Below, in pieces: positions 51,517 to 61,304 of a stretch of DNA of 64,000 nt (position 1 is its first letter; the number at the start of each line of letters is the position of its first letter). The stretch covers positions 186,001-250,000 of the forward strand of contig JANQPX010000020.1 of the NCBI GenBank assembly GCA_028285265.1, in the 5' to 3' direction. Source of the DNA: Geminicoccaceae bacterium (GTDB lineage: Bacteria > Pseudomonadota > Alphaproteobacteria > Geminicoccales > Geminicoccaceae). The notes below the pieces were generated by a model that saw only the letters and a program-made list of their open reading frames with translations, did no database searches and was not told the DNA's origin. Both the position numbers and the translations under genes were made by a program.

Positions 51517-52896
51517 CTAGGACTTGATCACGCGAAGCGGTCCTGTCGTTCGAAAATCGTCATCCGATGGTTCGACGACGCGGTCGATCACATGCAAGAA
51601 CGATCCCGCTACACTTCCCTCAATGAGCCCATACGCGCCTTTATCGTTGCCGCGCGCGTCTTTGGCACGAAACAGGTTCCGCTGGCTCTGTGACTCGTTT
51701 TGCTCGGTAACCGAGGCATAATGGAATTCATGCCCTCGGAATGTCGTACCTTTGGACCCAAGAGGGCAAGGCTGCTCAAGTGTGAGGGTGCGATAGCCGA
51801 GATGTCGTCTAGGCTTTTCAAAGCTGGTCGACACAGGCAAAAGTCCAGCCATGGCGTGACGTTTGCCTTCTTTGTCGATCAGTCCATCTCCTAACACCAT
51901 AAAGCCACCGCATTCGCCATAGATAAAGCCGCTCGCTGCGGCCGTGCCTCGTAGTCCATCGAAGAAGGCAGTATTGGCTGCAAGCTGACCTGCATGCAGC
52001 TCAGGATATCCCCCTGGCAAAAAGACCGCATCCGCCTCTTTGGGCGGTGGCTCGTTCGCAAGCGGCGAGAATGTTGTGATCTCAGCCCCTGCTTGTCGCC
52101 ATCCCTGAAGCAACGTCGGGTAAGCGAAGGCAAAGGCCAAGTCGTCGGCCACCGCGATACGCTGACCAAGTGGACGCAACGGGCAGGGTGGGGGACCATA
52201 AAGACCAAGGCCGAAGGGGCGGGCGAGACGCCGAAGCTGATCAAGGTTGAGGTGGTCTTGAATGATCGCCGCGGCCTTATCCAAAAACGTCTCGAGTGAG
52301 GGTTTCTCATCGGCCTGAACAAGGCCGAGATGTCGGGATGGCATTTCCAGACTGGCTTCGGTTGGCAGGCACCCAATAACCGGTTGCGAGAAATGATCAT
52401 CGCACGCGCGCTTGAGGAGGTCGGCATGGATCTCGCTGGCCACGCGATTGAAAATGATCCCGGCAACGTCAACGTCCTCACGATGATTGATAAACCCTTC
52501 AATCAGAGCGGCGGCCGAGGCTCCCATCCGTCCCGCATCGACCACAAGCACAACAGGCATATCGAATAGGCTCGCTAGGTCTGCCGTTGATCCTTGGCCG
52601 ATCAGTGCCCCATCAAAGAGGCCCATCACCCCCTCACCGATCACCAAGTCGACATCGGATGCCACCTGGTCGGCTATGCCCGAAAGCGTCTCGATTCGCA
52701 TCGCCCAACTGTCGAGATTGGGACAGGTCCGCGCAGACGCACGTGCATGAAATACTGGGTCGATATAATCGGGGCCAACTTTGAACGATCCGACGCTAAG
52801 TCCCTGTGCACGAAGGGCACGAAGCAGTGCCAGCGTTACCATGGTCTTGCCACTGCCAGACGCGGGCGCTGCAATGATGACGCCTGGAGCGCTCAT
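51517..52896 (-). CDS. cobB: Cobyrinic acid a,c-diamide synthase (CobB/CbiA)
   Basis: 459 residues. The dethiobiotin synthetase-like N-terminus has the P-loop APASGSGKTMVTLAL, and GEGVMGLFDG follows. The C-terminal class I amidotransferase has its Cys in YGECGGFMVLGDGL. It amidates side chains a and c of cobyrinic acid with glutamine and ATP. CbiA (cobyrinate) and CobB (hydrogenobyrinate) are not separable by eye; the early-cobalt gene set suggests CbiA chemistry. Divergent from cbiD across 152 bp. Confidence 0.92.
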   Translation of the reverse strand: MSAPGVIIAAPASGSGKTMVTLALLRALRAQGLSVGSFKVGPDYIDPVFHARASARTCPNLDSWAMRIETLSGIADQVASDVDLVIGEGVMGLFDGALIGQGSTADLASLFDMPVVLVVDAGRMGASAAALIEGFINHREDVDVAGIIFNRVASEIHADLLKRACDDHFSQPVIGCLPTEASLEMPSRHLGLVQADEKPSLETFLDKAAAIIQDHLNLDQLRRLARPFGLGLYGPPPCPLRPLGQRIAVADDLAFAFAYPTLLQGWRQAGAEITTFSPLANEPPPKEADAVFLPGGYPELHAGQLAANTAFFDGLRGTAAASGFIYGECGGFMVLGDGLIDKEGKRHAMAGLLPVSTSFEKPRRHLGYRTLTLEQPCPLGSKGTTFRGHEFHYASVTEQNESQSQRNLFRAKDARGNDKGAYGLIEGSVAGSFLHVIDRVVEPSDDDFRTTGPLRVIKS

Positions 52897-53048
52897 AGGT
52901 GCTTGCCGAATTCGCGGATTTGCCTAAACTTCGCTTCTTTCATCGCCTACAACTAGCTGCGCCGAAAGGGGCTTGATAAGGTGATAGAATGTATCAACAT
53001 GAACCGTATGTGAGTTGAACGGCGTGGGGTCAACCTAACGGTATCGGT

Positions 53049-54164
53049 ATGGCGCGCAATCCCCAAGACGACGATCTGACTGCAGCAGAAGAGAAGCGGA
53101 CGCTTCGTCGCGGCTGGACAACAGGTGCTTGCGCCGCGGCCGCGACCAAGGCTGCATATCTCGGTCTTCTCACCCATCGATTCCCCGATCCGGTTCAGAT
53201 TACACTGCCGAAGGGCGAACGACCCTGTTTTGAGTTAGTCGAGGCACGACGTTGCGACCAAGGCGCCCGTGCCGCTGTTGAAAAGGACGCCGGTGACGAT
53301 CCCGATGTTACCCATGGCGCCATTATTTCCGCGCGCGTCTGTCGAGGCGATCCTGGAAGCGGTGTCATCTTTATTGCTGGAGACGGAGTCGGCGTGGTCA
53401 CCATGCCCGGCCTTCCGGTGGCTGTCGGCGAGCCCGCGATCAACCCTGGCCCGCGTGGGCTCATTCGTAAAATCGTTCAGGAAATCGCCCGATCCCATGG
53501 CGATAGTGGCGATCTGGAAGTCACTATTTCGATTCCAGGCGGTGTTAAACTCGCCAAGAAGACAGCTAATGAGCGGCTTGGCATCGTTGGCGGTCTCTCG
53601 ATCCTTGGCACGACAGGTGTGGTCATCCCTTACTCATGCTCGGCCTGGATCGCATCGATCCACCGCGGCATCGATGTGGCACGGGCAGCTGGCTACGATC
53701 ATATCGCTGCTGCGACAGGGTCGACGTCGGAAAAAGCTGTGAGGGCATTTTACAACCTTCCGAAGCAGGCGCTCATTGAGATGGGCGATTTTGTCGGAGG
53801 GACGCTCAAATATCTGCGGAAGCATCCGGTACCCCGCATAACCATCGCGGGCGGTTTCGCGAAGATCAGCAAGCTCGCCACTGGTCATCTCGATCTTCAT
53901 TCAAAGCGCTCCGAGGTCGACATCGCGAACCTGGCTGGCTTGCTGGCGAAACGGGGAGCGTCGGGTCAACTCTTGGATCAAGTCCGGGATGCGCGAATCG
54001 CGAGTCGCGTCCTCGAGCTTGCCCAAACAGAAGCCTTGCCCCTCGCCGACGATGTGGCTGAACATGCGCGCGGCTTTGCGCTTGATCATGTGGACAGCAA
54101 GGTCGACGTTGAAATTATGATCTTTGACCGCGCGGGGGCGCTCGCCGGCCGCGCAGCCAGCTAG
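53049..54164 (+). CDS. cbiD: Cobalt-precorrin-5B C1-methyltransferase (CbiD)
   Basis: 371 residues. RRGWTTGACAAAATKAA at the N-terminus and GTTGVVIPYSC with GSTSEKAVRAFY are CbiD blocks. CbiD belongs to the oxygen-independent route and takes the place of CobF in the aerobic route. First of two plus-strand genes, followed by cobK after 21 bp. The ribosome site is weak. Confidence 0.93.
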   Translation: MARNPQDDDLTAAEEKRTLRRGWTTGACAAAATKAAYLGLLTHRFPDPVQITLPKGERPCFELVEARRCDQGARAAVEKDAGDDPDVTHGAIISARVCRGDPGSGVIFIAGDGVGVVTMPGLPVAVGEPAINPGPRGLIRKIVQEIARSHGDSGDLEVTISIPGGVKLAKKTANERLGIVGGLSILGTTGVVIPYSCSAWIASIHRGIDVARAAGYDHIAAATGSTSEKAVRAFYNLPKQALIEMGDFVGGTLKYLRKHPVPRITIAGGFAKISKLATGHLDLHSKRSEVDIANLAGLLAKRGASGQLLDQVRDARIASRVLELAQTEALPLADDVAEHARGFALDHVDSKVDVEIMIFDRAGALAGRAAS

Positions 54165-54185
54165 GCTGGCTTTCGGGCAACCGAT

Positions 54186-54932
54186 ATGACCAAGCTCTTG
54201 ATTCTTGGCGGGACGGCAGAAGCCAGAGCCCTATTGGGAGCGGTAAGCGTATGGCCGGATCTCCATGCCATTATGTCATTTGCCGGGCGTACACGCCATC
54301 CCAACATCGACCAAGGCATATTGCGGCGGGGTGGATTTGGCGGTGTCGATGGGCTTACGAGCTATCTTCGGGATGAATCGATCGATGTCTTGATCGACGC
54401 CACGCACCCCTTCGCGGCTCGAATGAGCATGCAGGCGGAAGAAGCATCGAATCGCGCCGGGATCCCACGGCTCAAACTTTTGCGACCGCCTTGGGCTAAG
54501 CACCCCAAAGACCGTTGGATCAATGTCTCTAATACTGAAGAAGCAGCACGACGGCTACCGGGACTGGCGCGACGCGTCTTTCTCACCACAGGCCATAGAG
54601 ATCTCGAATATTTCTCCAACCTCAACGACATCTGGTTTTTAATCCGGACAATCGAACCCATCGGGCAACGTCTGCCGCATCAGGCATGCTGTATACAAGC
54701 TCGAGGCCCGTTTTCTGAGAAAAACGAAATCGCTCTCCTCAAAGAATACGGCATTGATGCCTTGGTCACCAAAGCGAGTGGTGGACGGCTGACCTATGCA
54801 AAAGTCGCTGCCGCTAGAGCTCTGAACCTACCCGTTGTCATGATTCAACGCCCTAATCCGCCGCCTGGGCCCATCGTGCCAACCGTTGACGATGCTCTCG
54901 CATGGCTCAGGCAGGACGAACGCGCGGCCTAA
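54186..54932 (+). CDS. cobK: Precorrin-6A / cobalt-precorrin-6A reductase (CobK/CbiJ)
   Basis: 248 residues. [16 protein letters not shown] is the characteristic N-terminus; [18 protein letters not shown] and [20 protein letters not shown] complete the NADPH-dependent reductase. The 3' end overlaps the convergent cobM gene by 26 bp. Confidence 0.92.
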   Translation: MTKLLILGGTAEARALLGAVSVWPDLHAIMSFAGRTRHPNIDQGILRRGGFGGVDGLTSYLRDESIDVLIDATHPFAARMSMQAEEASNRAGIPRLKLLRPPWAKHPKDRWINVSNTEEAARRLPGLARRVFLTTGHRDLEYFSNLNDIWFLIRTIEPIGQRLPHQACCIQARGPFSEKNEIALLKEYGIDALVTKASGGRLTYAKVAAARALNLPVVMIQRPNPPPGPIVPTVDDALAWLRQDERAA

Positions 54933-55686
54933 GGACGTGGTGGTGATCTGTGGCATAGAGGCGGCTGTCGGTGAATTCATCATCGCTCAGCGCTTTGCCG
55001 ACTAGGATCAGGGCGGTTCGGGTAAAGCGTCTCGGTTTGACCTGATTGACGATCGTCTCGAGCGTACCACGAATGACCTCCTGGTCAGGCCAGGTCAGCC
55101 GATAACCAACGACCGCGGGACAATCTGCGCCGTAGACAGGTGTCAGGCGGCGGACCACAGGAACAAGATTGTTGATCGACAAGTGGATAGCAAGCGTGGC
55201 GCCGGTCCGCGCAAAGTTTTCAAGAGACTCGCCTTCAGGCATTGCGGAAGCGCGAATTGCCGTTCGGGTTAAAACCACTGACTGGACAACATTAGGCAGC
55301 GTCAATTCCTGACCCAATTCAGCCGCCGCTGCTGCGAAGGCTGGCACGCCAGGCGTGATATTATAGGGAATGTCTAGCCTCTTGAGCCGCCGAATCTGCT
55401 CGGCAATTGCACCATAGAGAGAGGGGTCGCCGGAATGGACGCGAGCAACATCCAAACCGTCATTATGGGCCTGTTTGATCTTTTGAATGATGGAATCCAG
55501 ATCGAGCGGCGCCGTATCAATGATGTCCGGGGAGCACGGCGAGTCCAGTCCTGCTTCGGCAATGACGGCTTCAGGCACTAGGGAGCCCGCATAAAGTATA
55601 ACGGGACATGATCGAATGAGGCGGAGACCGCGCACGGTAATGAGATCGGGAGCACCTGGACCAGCACCAATGAAGTGGACAGTCAT
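54907..55686 (-). CDS. cobM: Precorrin-4 C11-methyltransferase (CobM/CbiF)
   Basis: 259 residues of the tetrapyrrole SAM methyltransferase family. [16 protein letters not shown] starts the fold, [18 protein letters not shown] is the SAM site, and [18 protein letters not shown] the substrate loop. It overlaps the upstream fusion gene by 4 bp. Last gene of the long minus-strand cob run. Confidence 0.93.
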   Translation of the reverse strand: MTVHFIGAGPGAPDLITVRGLRLIRSCPVILYAGSLVPEAVIAEAGLDSPCSPDIIDTAPLDLDSIIQKIKQAHNDGLDVARVHSGDPSLYGAIAEQIRRLKRLDIPYNITPGVPAFAAAAAELGQELTLPNVVQSVVLTRTAIRASAMPEGESLENFARTGATLAIHLSINNLVPVVRRLTPVYGADCPAVVGYRLTWPDQEVIRGTLETIVNQVKPRRFTRTALILVGKALSDDEFTDSRLYATDHHHVLRPRVRPA

Positions 55687-57554
55687 GCTGAGGGATCCTC
55701 GTCATCGCCGGCAGCAAGATAGCCACGCGGGGTGTAAACAAACGGTACGCCATGCAGTCGCGAACTCTTGCTCGTACGGCTGGAGCCAATGATCAAAAGC
55801 GTCATCATATCGACCCGATCCTGATCGAGCTCAGACAGCGTGGTCACGGCAATCGATTCACCAGGTCGGCCAAGATTTCTGGCGACGATGACTGGGGTCG
55901 ACAAAGGTCTTGCCCGTTCGAAGATGGCCACCGCACGAGCGAGACCTTCGCGACGCCTTAGCGAAGCCGGGTTATAGAGCGCCACGACGAAGTCGCCATC
56001 AGCTGCCGCCTTCAATCGTCGCTCGATGACATGCCAAGGTGTGAGCAGATCTGAAAGAGAGATCGCGCAAAAATCATGCCCCAGAGGCGCTCCAGCCCGC
56101 GCGGACGCTGCCTGGAGCGCCGAAATGCCGGGTGCCATGGCAACATCCACCCGCTGCCACTCCGACTGTTCTTCGCGAGCAAGGAGTTCGAAGACCAGGG
56201 CCCCCATCGCATAGATTCCAGCATCGCCCGAGCTTATCAACGCAACGTTTTTGCCGGATGCAGCAAGATTGAGGGCGGAGCGCGCCCGGTCCTCTTCTTC
56301 TCCGAGCCCGAAACCATGGAGCTCGGTATGGCCACCTGGCCTCAATAAGTCGAGATAACCTTGATAACCGACCCAGTGATCTGCGTCGGCGAGCCATCGA
56401 TTAGCTTCTGGGCTTCGCCAATCATGCGGGCCGGGTCCGATACCGACAATGGCAAGACGTCCCTGTGGCCGACCCATCGCGTCAGCGTTCAGGAGACGAT
56501 CTGAACGAGCAATCGCGAGCGTGGCACGGTCCGACTTGACCTTTTCGACAATCAGCTTGCCATGCGCTCCGACGGCAGCCAGCACCGCTCCTTCGGCGAC
56601 CCCATGGCATCCCGTTTCCTGAAACACAATATCGGACGGGTTGGCAAGACGCGACTTTTCGTCTTCCAGCGTCTTGGCATCGAAGAAGCGCGCCGGCACC
56701 CCAAAATGATCCGCGAGCGCATGAACTGCCGGCTCAGCTGCCTTGAGTGTGATCGAGACAACAGCAGCGATCGAGGTCTCCGCGAGTCCTTGCTCGCCGA
56801 GGACACGTTGCGCGAGGTCGATCAGCTCTTCAGGCGCCGTATGCCGCTCACAACCCACGCCGAGCACGAGCGTTCTCGGATGATAGACGAGTGTCGTCGA
56901 CGTCGGCTGTATCTTGCGATCGGTGACGAGAATTTGATTTACGGCATCCGGCGCCGTTCGGCCTCGGAGCGGATCTAGCCATCGTGCCTCTTCAGCGCGT
57001 CCAGCTCCGATTTCAATGCAAAGACGCTCGCCGGATAGCAGAGCCGCCGTCAACGGCTTGACCGCCTCCGGGTTGGCGAGGCGCCAACCACAGGGCGGCT
57101 GATCGAGGGCAATCCTCAGACGAAGGTCGCCGGCCGTCGTAATTGCGGGCTCCGTTTTGAGGATCGTCGCAATGCGCCTAGCGAGATCGTTGGCACCATG
57201 GTGGCCACCGAGTAGAGGCACCACGGCGTTGCCGTCTTCGGCCACCGCCAAAACCGGTGGATCTGTTGTCTTCGACTGCAATACAGGCGCGAGCAGGCGG
57301 ATAGGGATAGCTGCTGCAGCCAGGACGATGAGGGGGTGTCCCAGTTGAAATAAGGCCTGTAAGTGAGAGCCGATATCTTCGAAAGTCCGGTCTACTGCAC
57401 CGTCGTCGAGCCGTTCTAAGGCGCCATGAATCTCGGCACCGTCGAGTGCAGCCTTTATCGCTAAAGCAGTCTTAAGGCCGCTCGGCCCTAAGACGATGAT
57501 GGCGGCGTTTCTTCCATCGACAGCGCGTTTGGCCATCGGTTCTGACGGTATCAC
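55683..57554 (-). CDS. cobJ: Fusion of CbiG (cobalt-precorrin-5A hydrolase) and CobJ/CbiH (C17-methyltransferase)
   Basis: 623 residues. Residues 1 to about 365 are CbiG, with [34 protein letters not shown] and [14 protein letters not shown] (CbiG-C). From about 370 the SAM methyltransferase CobJ begins: [38 protein letters not shown] and [15 protein letters not shown]. The fusion joins successive steps of ring contraction and acetaldehyde release. The GTG start shares a base with the cobI stop, so translation is coupled; an ATG six codons later is possible. Confidence 0.92.
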   Translation of the reverse strand: MIPSEPMAKRAVDGRNAAIIVLGPSGLKTALAIKAALDGAEIHGALERLDDGAVDRTFEDIGSHLQALFQLGHPLIVLAAAAIPIRLLAPVLQSKTTDPPVLAVAEDGNAVVPLLGGHHGANDLARRIATILKTEPAITTAGDLRLRIALDQPPCGWRLANPEAVKPLTAALLSGERLCIEIGAGRAEEARWLDPLRGRTAPDAVNQILVTDRKIQPTSTTLVYHPRTLVLGVGCERHTAPEELIDLAQRVLGEQGLAETSIAAVVSITLKAAEPAVHALADHFGVPARFFDAKTLEDEKSRLANPSDIVFQETGCHGVAEGAVLAAVGAHGKLIVEKVKSDRATLAIARSDRLLNADAMGRPQGRLAIVGIGPGPHDWRSPEANRWLADADHWVGYQGYLDLLRPGGHTELHGFGLGEEEDRARSALNLAASGKNVALISSGDAGIYAMGALVFELLAREEQSEWQRVDVAMAPGISALQAASARAGAPLGHDFCAISLSDLLTPWHVIERRLKAAADGDFVVALYNPASLRRREGLARAVAIFERARPLSTPVIVARNLGRPGESIAVTTLSELDQDRVDMMTLLIIGSSRTSKSSRLHGVPFVYTPRGYLAAGDDEDPSA

Positions 57555-58249
57555 TACTGCCTCGTAACAAGGATCAGCGAGAAGTAGGGCGTATCGGCAT
57601 GATCGAGTTCGGAGAGCGGCATCACTTTTTGCTCAGGTCCAGTAACGCGCTCAACATAGATAGCACGCTCCATCAGACCTTGTTTCTCCAAGACCGAGCG
57701 TACCTTCTCAAGGTGACGGCCAAGCTTCATGATCACAGCAGCATCACTGGCTTTCAATCGCGTCGACAATCCCTCTTCCGACATGGTCGCTGGGAGCACC
57801 GAAAAGGCCTCAGCAGCGTAGGCAAGGGGCTGCTCAGCGGCGGCGGCGGCAGCCATGACCGATGACACGCCGGGAACGATCTCAACCGGATACTGGCCAC
57901 GTAGCCGGTCCAACAGATGTCCAAAGGACCCGTAGAACAGGGGATCGCCCTCACAAAGGACGGCTACGTCCCTGCCTTGCTCCAAATCGGCGCTGATCCG
58001 GGATGCTCCCTCGCCATAGGCAGCATCTGCTATCTCTGACGATGGATGCATTGGAAGCGTGATCTTAATTTCCTTAGCGGACCCGCCAAGATATTGGGCG
58101 GCGATATAGCGCGCCATACTGGGACGGCCATTCGCCGAGATGTAAGCAACAGCTGGTGCGTTCCGAAGCACCTTAATGGCCTTCATCGTGATGAGATCGG
58201 GATCGCCGGGCCCAACGCCGACGCCAATGAGACGGCCTGTGATCACCAT
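57554..58249 (-). CDS. cobI: Precorrin-2 C20-methyltransferase (CobI/CbiL)
   Basis: 231 residues. GVGVGPGDPDLITMKAI at the N-terminus, VAVLCEGDPLFYGSFGHL for SAM, and VEIVPGVSSVMAAAAAA are family motifs. It overlaps cobL by 7 bp and abuts the cbiG-cobJ fusion. Confidence 0.93.
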   Translation of the reverse strand: MVITGRLIGVGVGPGDPDLITMKAIKVLRNAPAVAYISANGRPSMARYIAAQYLGGSAKEIKITLPMHPSSEIADAAYGEGASRISADLEQGRDVAVLCEGDPLFYGSFGHLLDRLRGQYPVEIVPGVSSVMAAAAAAEQPLAYAAEAFSVLPATMSEEGLSTRLKASDAAVIMKLGRHLEKVRSVLEKQGLMERAIYVERVTGPEQKVMPLSELDHADTPYFSLILVTRQ

Positions 58250-59481
58250 TTCACTCCTGCATATTGGGTGACGGGCATGGCGGGCCGCCAGCCCTGATAG
58301 GGGCCGACTTTATCAGCTCTGCTGACGGCGATACGTGTGAGATCGCCGCCGTGTTCGGCCTGCCAATCCATAACTTTCCTTTCGCCTTCGAGCGTCACGA
58401 CATTGGCCACAAGCCGGCCGCCCGGGGACAAGCATGTCCAAGCCTTCTTCAACATGTCGGGCCTTGTGATACCACCGCCGATAAAGATTGCATCTGGGGC
58501 ATCAAGCCGCTCAAAGCATGCGGGCGCTTCGGCTTCGATGATCTCCAGTTCCGGTACGCCCAGCCACTCGGCGTTGTTGCTTGCGCGAAGCGCTCGCTCG
58601 GCCCGCCGTTCAATCGCAATCGCATGTCCGTGTTCGATGCTGCGTAGCCATTCGATCGCAATGGCACCGCTGCCTGCCCCCACATCCCAAAGACGCTGGC
58701 CCGGAATCGGCATCAGCCGCGCGAGCGTCAAGGCTCGTATTTCGCGACGAGTGAGCATGCCATCGCTGCTAAAGGCATCGTCAGGCAGACCAGGTGCCCG
58801 CGAGAAGATTTGCGCGCCAATATCGGCTCGGCATTCCACGGCGATCGTATTGAGTGAGGCAATGTCCTTCGCGGTCCAGCACCCTGCCGTCGCATCGATA
58901 CGTCGCTCTCTGACTCCGCCGAGATGCTCAAAAACATGAACGGCACTAGGGCTGAAGCCCATTTCTACGAGCATACTCGCCACGATATGCGGCGTGTCAC
59001 TGTTCTTGGTGATCGCAACGAGACGCACATTCGGCTGGATGTAGCGGCGAATCACACTCGTCGGACGGCTATGGAGGTTGATCGTACGCACCGCCTGAAG
59101 GGGCCAACCAAGCCGTGCACAGACAAGGCTAAAGGCGGAGGCAGACGGCAGGATCTGCATTTCGTCCGAAGGAAAACGCCGCGCAAGCGTTGCACCGATC
59201 CCGTGACACATGGGATCGCCGCTCGCAAGCACAACGACGTTTTTGCCGCGCATCGCTTCGATATCTTCGAGGCTACGTTCTAAAGGTCGTTTCCAGGTGA
59301 TGCATCTGCCCGAGTGACCAATAATCATCTCAAGATGCCGCTTGCCGCCAAAAACAACGTCACCCGACTCGATGACGGCTCTAGCTTCTGGGCCAAGAGA
59401 TGCGAGTCCATTGTCACCGATACCAACGACAGAAAGCCAGACCGGCGTGGTCAATCCGTCCGTTTGCCTTTCGCCCATCAC
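58243..59481 (-). CDS. cobL: Precorrin-6Y C5,15-methyltransferase, decarboxylating (CobL/CbiET)
   Basis: 412 residues, two domains. CbiE-like N-terminal half: LSVVGIGDNGLASL, VVFGGKRHLEMI and VLASGDPMCHGIGATL. CbiT-like C-terminal half: MLTRREIRALTLARLMP, LWDVGAGSGAIAIEW and FIGGG. It methylates C5 and C15 and decarboxylates the ring-C acetate. It overlaps cobH by 4 bp. Confidence 0.93.
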   Translation of the reverse strand: MMGERQTDGLTTPVWLSVVGIGDNGLASLGPEARAVIESGDVVFGGKRHLEMIIGHSGRCITWKRPLERSLEDIEAMRGKNVVVLASGDPMCHGIGATLARRFPSDEMQILPSASAFSLVCARLGWPLQAVRTINLHSRPTSVIRRYIQPNVRLVAITKNSDTPHIVASMLVEMGFSPSAVHVFEHLGGVRERRIDATAGCWTAKDIASLNTIAVECRADIGAQIFSRAPGLPDDAFSSDGMLTRREIRALTLARLMPIPGQRLWDVGAGSGAIAIEWLRSIEHGHAIAIERRAERALRASNNAEWLGVPELEIIEAEAPACFERLDAPDAIFIGGGITRPDMLKKAWTCLSPGGRLVANVVTLEGERKVMDWQAEHGGDLTRIAVSRADKVGPYQGWRPAMPVTQYAGVKW

Positions 59482-60140
59482 GAATCTCCCGGCGTAGTCG
59501 GGTGAAGGGCGAGGGCATTGACCGCAGCCGCAGCTAAGGCACTACCGCCGCGTCGACCACGAAGGGTGACGTAGGGGATACCGTCTGCTCGCTCGATCAA
59601 GGCTTCCTTACTTTCCGCCGCGCCAACAAAGCCGACGGGGAGACCAAGAATAAGGGCAGGCCGCGGCGCGCCGTCTTCGATGATCTCCAGTAACCGGAAT
59701 AGCGCTGTCGGCGCATTGCCGATGGCAACAACTGCACCTTCCAGATGTTGCCACCAAAGATCGACCGCAGCAGCCGAACGCGTGGTTCCGAGAGACTTGG
59801 CGCGCTTACGAGTCTCGTCGTGATCGAGCGTGCAGATGACCTGATTTTGCTCAGGCAAGAAACGCTTGGTGATACCGGCAGCAACCATATTGGCGTCCAC
59901 CAACACCGGCTTTCCCGCGGCAAGGGCATTGCTGCCAGCTGTCGGACCCTCCACGACGTACGCCAGATCATCCAGGATGTCGGGCATGCCGCAGCAATGG
60001 ATAAGCCGAACTGCCAGCGGCTGGACTGACACCGGAAGACGATCCACCGGGGCAGCCTTGCGGATAGCAGCAAACGACGCCTCGTAGATCGCGTCTGGAT
60101 CTTTTAGATACTGGGACACCGAAGGCGTTGGCCGATCCAT
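59478..60140 (-). CDS. cobH: Precorrin-8X methylmutase (CobH/CbiC)
   Basis: 220 residues. The catalytic His48 is in RLIHCCGMPDI. VEGPTAGSNALAAGKPVLVDANMV-type sequence (key part VLVDANMVAAGI), GNAPTALFRLLE and LRGRRGGSALAAAAVNA are conserved. It moves the C11 methyl to C12. It lies 3 bp after cbiX. Confidence 0.93.
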   Translation of the reverse strand: MDRPTPSVSQYLKDPDAIYEASFAAIRKAAPVDRLPVSVQPLAVRLIHCCGMPDILDDLAYVVEGPTAGSNALAAGKPVLVDANMVAAGITKRFLPEQNQVICTLDHDETRKRAKSLGTTRSAAAVDLWWQHLEGAVVAIGNAPTALFRLLEIIEDGAPRPALILGLPVGFVGAAESKEALIERADGIPYVTLRGRRGGSALAAAAVNALALHPTTPGDS

Positions 60141-60143
60141 ACC

Positions 60144-61145
60144 TTATTCGGCCGCAGTCACCGTCGGCTTTTCCTCATCCGTTTCAGCATGTTGCTTGGT
60201 GTCGTGATGATGGTCATGCCCGTGGTGATGATGATGGTGATCATGCCCATGGTGGTGGTGGTGATGATGACCATCCGTGCCGATCCCCTCGACATGGTGA
60301 TGATGGCCCTCTTGCGGCGCGCCGACGGCGCCCTCATGGCCAATAATCTGCTCGCGATAACGGCATAGTAGGCAGTTCATGTTCACGTCGTCGCGCAGGA
60401 TGCCTTCGATGCGATCAATAAAGGCGTCGACCACCAAGGGTTGATTATTGAGATAGCCCGCCTTGATGATCTCAACGTCGGGATGACGCGCCGCGACCTC
60501 GTCGGCTTGATCATAAATTCGCCGGATCAAAACGCCGGTGAATAGGAAATAGGGAAAGACGACAATGCGCTTGAATCCAAGCTTGACTGCACGCTCCAGC
60601 GCCTCATCAACCCGAGGATGGGCAACGCCGCTGTAACCGACCTCCGCCCAGCCCACACCTGTGCCTTCCCACAACATGCGCGCGACTTTGCAGACATTGC
60701 CATTTGCGTCGGGGTCGGATGTGCCTCGGCCAATGACGGCAAGGAGCGTGTCCTTTAGCGCGACACTGTTCTCGGCAACCGCAAGCGCTTCATCGATCCT
60801 AGCCTTCGATGCCTTGAGAAGCTTGGGGTCAATTCCCAAGTCCCGACCAAATTGGATCTTGATGCCATGGTCGTGTGCATAACTATTGAGAACGGATGGC
60901 ACATCGTTCTTGACGTGGCCGGCCGCAAACAGCATGCCAGGAACGGCAAGGATATGCTCGACGCCTTGATCGCGGAGGCTGTCCAGACCATCACGGATCA
61001 CGGGATGCGCAAACTCCAGAAAGCCGCTTTCGACGGGCATGTGTGGCAATCGTTCACGAATGTCGGCGACCAGGCGCGTAAATTCGTCGACAGCGCCCAC
61101 ATCTCGAGATCCGTGGCCGCAGACCATGACACCAAGCTTGCTCAT
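60144..61145 (-). CDS. cbiX: Sirohydrochlorin cobaltochelatase (CbiX) with histidine-rich C-terminus
   Basis: 333 residues. Two CbiX-type halves: VMVCGHGSRDVGAVDEF at the N-terminus with the metal-binding His10, GMLFAAGHVKNDVPSVL, and VFPYFLFTGVLIRRIYDQA. A CxxC pair in MNCLLCRYR may hold the Fe-S cluster of long CbiX proteins. Residues from about 277 to 320 are a histidine-rich tract with roughly 25 His interspersed with Asp and Gly, probably a cobalt store or buffer. It inserts cobalt into sirohydrochlorin, the first committed step. First gene of the minus-strand run. Confidence 0.92.
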   Translation of the reverse strand: MSKLGVMVCGHGSRDVGAVDEFTRLVADIRERLPHMPVESGFLEFAHPVIRDGLDSLRDQGVEHILAVPGMLFAAGHVKNDVPSVLNSYAHDHGIKIQFGRDLGIDPKLLKASKARIDEALAVAENSVALKDTLLAVIGRGTSDPDANGNVCKVARMLWEGTGVGWAEVGYSGVAHPRVDEALERAVKLGFKRIVVFPYFLFTGVLIRRIYDQADEVAARHPDVEIIKAGYLNNQPLVVDAFIDRIEGILRDDVNMNCLLCRYREQIIGHEGAVGAPQEGHHHHVEGIGTDGHHHHHHHGHDHHHHHHGHDHHHDTKQHAETDEEKPTVTAAE

Positions 61146-61304
61146 TCACCTATATCCTTAAGGTCGAGCTGGCCCCTGTTGGCCAAGCTAAGACACGCCT
61201 GGATACCAGCGACGATGCCTGCAAACAAGCGATGGTTTGTCACAAATCTGCTCAAGTGCAGAGGTGCAAGCTTGAACCCGGCAAGACGAAGGGCTTTCTA
61301 GGTC

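Noticed and set aside
52973..52997. TTGATA / TATCAA inverted repeat between cobB and cbiD
   Set aside because: Six-base arms in an AT-rich promoter region are too short to call an operator.
52897..53048. Cobalamin riboswitch between cobB and cbiD, and in the cbiX-cbiB gap
   Set aside because: Both regions are about 150-160 bp, too short for a typical element with spacing, and no B12-box-like sequence was found by eye.
60158..60343. Minus-strand frame rich in Ile, Thr and Met
   Set aside because: It is a frame-shifted reading of the histidine tract in cbiX.
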